Source: Priapulus caudatus
Lineage: Eukaryota; Priapulida; Priapulimorpha; Priapulimorphida; Priapulidae
Length of the DNA stretch: 24,194 nt
Reading direction: 5' to 3'
Assembly: GCF_000485595.1 (NCBI RefSeq)
Contig: NW_014577264.1
Span: 165,434-189,627 of the forward strand
Shown here: one piece after another, positions 21,014 through 24,194 of the stretch
How the letters are laid out: each line of letters opens with the position of its first letter
How positions within the stretch are numbered: position 1 is the first letter of the stretch
Notes under the pieces: generated by a model
What the model was told of the DNA's origin: nothing
Database searches by the model: none
The model's input: only the letters and a program-made list of their open reading frames with translations
Position numbers and translations under genes: made by a program

Positions 21014-21035
21014 CCCCTAACCTAACCCTAACCCT
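21014..21035. repeat. Telomere-like (CCCTAA)n run (copy B)
   Basis: Counterpart of 4,119-4,140, slightly irregular here (CCCCTAACCTAACCC then a further repeat). The related words at about 21,310-21,338 correspond to 4,399-4,432. Too short to be a telomere end and more consistent with an interstitial or subtelomeric motif. Confidence 0.8.
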
Positions 21036-21532
21036 TGATTACTAACACTGTATCTTTACTTAATCTTAACTACTGAGTGCTGCCACCGTAGCGTCACCCT
21101 CAATCTGACGCCGCCAGAGGAAAGTTATTCCCCGAAACTGAGAGGGTCTATCTCCCCCGCAGGCGGTACAGCCGAACGTACCGCTGCGGGTAGCGTGTCC
21201 GCTATACTGCGAACGTACCCTGCGTACATCTTAATTGGCGGATCGGTACCTCGCCTAGCTCCATCTAACGAGTCTTAGGGGTCCGCCTTACGCGCTACTG
21301 CCATAAGCTCCTAACGTTAAACCCTAACCTAACCCTACCATATCAATAATAGTCTTACCAGGGTGCTGTTCCGGTATACCGGAGCCGTGACCCGAGGTAC
21401 GTCTCCGCGGCTAGTACCCTGGGACATTAATTATTAAATCTTGTATGTGCCATGACACTCAGATCAACTCAATCACATGTAGCTGACGACAGTTTTTTTC
21501 ATGCGTAGAAAAAATCTGATAAAAGCCCACTA

Positions 21533-21660
21533 TAGTGTTGAGTAGTTAAAATGATAAACTTAGTCTAACGGATTACAGTACAATTACAATGCCTATACGA
21601 ACTATGAAGAAAAAAAGCTATATCACAAAAAAGAAAGAAAACTTCAGCACTTTCTGTATA
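21533..21660 (+). repeat. Single copy of the GTTGAGTAGTTAA motif (copy B)
   Basis: Counterpart of 4,612-4,735, with GTTGAGTAGTTAAAATGATAA followed by GATTACAGTACAA and ending in AAAACTTCAGCAC. It again lies just outside the inverted-repeat left arm. Confidence 0.8.
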
Positions 21661-22540
21661 GTCAGGAGGCTTATGCAGTAACAGAGCCCAAATCTGCACA
21701 ATTATGAAAGACATTTTAAGGCGTTCAAATCTGCGGTTCATAGTGTCCCTTCAACTAAGAATTTTTTTTGAGAGGCCACAAAATTTGACCTGCCGGCGAA
21801 ACCCCCCTCCCACTATGGCGCCGGCTTAAGGGACCCGAAAACTGTTATTTTGCCATTCTTTACCCTTCTGTGGTCTATTTGCCGCAAAGTTAGCGAGTCG
21901 GGATTTTGGGCGGTTTAAACATCAGGAACGTGATGGGCCGTGGTGTTGGAATTTAAATTTGTGCATAGCGATCACGTTGATATCGTTCATTCGGGTTCAC
22001 CTCGCCTTCGGGCCAACTCCGAAAATGGGTTTTCACATATCGGTCGGCTTTTCTCCACAAAAAAGTATAGTCAATTGTGGGGTTTTGGAGGTCAAAAGAT
22101 TTATTAGATACACCTGGGCCTACACTTCAGACCCCTGGAAAAGTCGGTTCACCTCGGGTAGTAGTACACGTAGTCAAAATCTGACAGACTGACAGTCTGC
22201 AATCGCGTCCTCGTCACTTCGTTACATACACAGCCCAGCAGCTTGCTGCCTATCATTCTGATACATGGTTGCAATAGAGATTTTTGCAGCTTTCTGGGTG
22301 CATAGTGCAGCAAACGAAAGACACATACAATTGCTTCTTAGCGCAATCTTGCATGAATCTGGCCACTTGAGTGTCGGAGCAACAGAATGCCATGTCACGA
22401 TCTCGAGTTTGCCGTCTCTGCTGCGATCCGTGCGTCCATTGAATGTGGAGTTGGCTTCTGATTAGAGTTATTCCATCCTACACATCGCAAGAGGCGGGGG
22501 CTGGTGCGATTGCTGAGCTTCGAGGATGTTACCCCTAAAA
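21656..22540 (+). repeat. Left arm of the inverted repeat (copy B)
   Basis: Counterpart of 4,724-5,595, beginning at TATAGTCAGGAGG and ending near GTTACCCC at 22,528. Its right-arm partner would be expected beyond the window end if the ~17-kb unit repeats. Short plus-strand frames (for example 21,959-22,192, ending SGSSTRSQNLTD, shared with 5,023-5,262) are homologous DNA, but I see no recognisable protein. Confidence 0.8.
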
Positions 22541-24194
22541 TGCATAAGGCAATGCATCTCTTAAGATAGCCGTGCGACAAGCACACGAACCATCAACAAC
22601 AACGAAAATCAAATCAAGCGTCTGGCGGTACATTGATATCTCGTTAAATCGCGATCAGCATTCCAAAGAATATGTCTTTGTTAAGCTTAGAACTCTTGCG
22701 CTAGCATGCCCGCACTCTCCCTATATTGTCTGTCTGCACATAGAGGGGCCTACATTAGCTCAAACAGGTTTCCACACTCGAGTGAGTCAACCCCTTCCTT
22801 TATTCCCCGCAGTTTAATATCAGACTGGCAAAAGTTTACAAGTAAAATCTTTAGCGCAATCCTTTAGCTCGGAATTGTTGTGTATGAAGACGTGAATTGC
22901 CTCCTTGGATATTTCCAGAGCGTCATGTGTCGATGATTGGCGAGGAAGGGTGATTCACAATTGGGAGTGCACAAAGAATTATTGACGAGTTCGTCGCACT
23001 AGGATTCTCTAATGGAAGTGAAAGATGTTATCCAAACTCAAATCGGTAAAAAGAAATCATGTGAGCTTCCCAAGCTAGTGCCGATGATGTAGGGCATTGA
23101 GAACCCTCATCGCATCCAACATGGTCACCCATTAGCAGATTCTTTCTTCATTACAAATTGAGAGATTGCTTGCAAAGAATCTCGTGACAATTCGGAGGAC
23201 AATAGAAACTTTTCGAGGGGGAGATAACCGAATTACCTGAGTCGCTTCATCAACAATAAGCGATGTGACCCTTATCACAGTTCCAAGTCACAGATTTTTT
23301 CTCTGATCAGTCACCGAAAACGTTCTCTGCCCGTTATCCACCTAAGCTCAAACATGTCAAAGGTCTCTCGTTGTTCGATCTTTCAGTGATTCATCCCTTC
23401 ACCTGCGCAGGCTGCAGTCCTTCCAGAAGGTTGTCAACTTTTAATGAATTTGTCTCCTAGCTGTCCTGCAGAGCTTGAGAACACTGACCCACCGCCTAGG
23501 GCGCTGCTCATCGAATCGATATATGCAGTTACCAGTATAACCCGTTTAAGCATCAAGGCCCCCATCCGCTCGGAAAGGAAGTCTCAATATGGTTCAAAAC
23601 GAGCAAATTAACTTTACTGGTGTGATAGCACTGACCCGAAGGATATGTCAAAATGCTACTTTTTCACAGATGATCAAGAATAAGACCAGACAGTTTGTCA
23701 ATGGTTTTTACACTAATTGCGGCGGAAAAGCTGTGTGGTAACCCATCCTTCCTGGTCCTGGAAGAAACAGATTTACTGTGCACAATGGTCTTGGAAATGT
23801 ATGGTCTAAGCGAATGCTGACGTGAAAACTATCATCACCAGGCCAAAGATGGAACACTTAGACGAGAGGCGGCACAGACAGATGGATCCTGTGCCATTAT
23901 TGACGATGTTGGCATCGTGTGGTTGTATCCGCGATTGACTTTGGTATCGGAAGTTGATTTGGACGTATGGTGTCATTCTGTCTCGCCTTTATGACGCCCC
24001 AGTCCTTTAAGATCGACCCTGACTTTGAGCTGTCGTGTTGAATATGAACTCTTGAACGAACAGTTGAAGAACATACATCGTCACATGTCTCGTTAATGAA
24101 GTGCACGTAGGGCGGAGGCACCTTTATATAGCTGGTCAGCTGCTATTGTCCGTGTAAGCCATTCTCCTTACACACTGGATCTGGGCAGCTGGTG
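22541..24194. other. Right end of copy B; no gene seen
   Basis: Homologous to 5,596-~7,150. It carries about 115 extra bases relative to copy A between 22,230 and 23,596, as scattered small insertions. The 74-codon minus frame 23,897-24,121 is the equivalent of 6,822-7,058 in copy A but differs by frame shifts. The last ~75 bases do not align well to copy A. Confidence 0.5.

Larger units (their letters stand above)
17065..24194 (+). repeat. Copy B of the >=7.1-kb direct repeat (partner at 1-~7,150)
   Basis: This copy starts abruptly at 17,065-17,066, where it matches base 2 of the window, and continues to the end. The last clear matches to copy A are GCTGTCGTG at 24,029 (6,992 in A) and the GGCGGAGG region near 24,112 (about 7,071 in A). 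The final ~75 bases align poorly and could be noise or a true junction. Copy B is shorter than A over the first 1.5 kb and longer than A between about 22,230 and 23,596. In its left half it keeps a 268-codon minus-strand frame that is broken in A, so B is probably the more accurate copy there. The bases before 17,065 cannot be compared because nothing precedes copy A. Confidence 0.93.

Noticed and set aside
1-24194. LTR retroelement with 7-kb direct terminal repeats round a 10-kb interior
   Set aside because: Far too long for LTRs, with no TG...CA ends, primer-binding site, polypurine tract or gag-pol frames in the interior.
1-24194. Linearised mitochondrial genome, because the period is ~17 kb
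   Set aside because: No cytochrome oxidase, cytochrome b, NADH dehydrogenase, rRNA or tRNA sequence is recognisable, and the DNA is rich in CpG and dispersed repeats. Translation in the mitochondrial code could not be run, so this rests on inspection.

Overview
The window looks like nuclear, non-coding-rich DNA of a eukaryote, most likely an animal and perhaps a marine invertebrate. The reasons are the near absence of long reading frames, short (CCCTAA)n-type runs, many hairpin-type dispersed repeats, A/T and G/C microsatellites, and no bacterial-style gene packing. No gene could be assigned to a known family, so the organism call is an inference at low confidence.

The dominant feature is a direct repeat. 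Bases 1-~7,100 (copy A) are repeated from 17,065 to the window end (copy B). The two copies are collinear throughout, and they differ mainly by 1-4 base indels with few clean substitutions. Neither edge of the homology is convincingly seen: copy A begins at base 1-2 and copy B runs into the last ~75 bases. The simplest reading is that the window is ~1.4 turns of a unit of about 16.9-17.1 kb, either a tandem array or a circular molecule or array whose assembly wraps round. A dispersed duplication of at least 7.1 kb is the alternative. The A-to-B offset drifts only near the two outer ends, as expected if those ends are poorly corrected long-read sequence.

Layout of the unit, given in copy A with copy B in parentheses: GC-rich stretch 1-700 (17,066-17,680); minus-strand coding candidate 1,103-1,954, broken in A (18,060-18,866, open for 268 codons in B); AT-rich stretch with a (TA)n run and a 14-bp hairpin, 2,140-2,430 (19,040-19,346); CGAC-rich stretch with a weak ORF, 2,516-3,044 (19,422-19,961); palindrome cluster 3,470-3,970 (20,380-20,875); telomere-like motifs and a GTACC-rich inverted repeat 4,119-4,513 (21,014-21,430); a single ~125-bp motif 4,612-4,723 (21,533-21,655); then the left arm of a long inverted repeat 4,724-5,595 (21,656-22,540) and its spacer 5,596-7,439 (22,541 to the end).

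Bases ~7,100-17,065 occur once. They open with the right arm of the inverted repeat (7,440-8,283). Next come a ~250-bp tandem repeat (8,284-8,885), a MITE-like element (9,282-9,467), a nested hairpin (11,300-11,350), a purine-rich tract (12,567-12,657), a GGAC-repeat stretch (12,880-13,600) and AT- and G/C-rich simple sequence (14,900-16,560). I see no convincing gene in this part.

No gene network can be described. The one candidate worth following is the minus-strand 268-codon frame in copy B, and the main structural questions are the ~17-kb periodicity and the fold-back-like inverted repeat.
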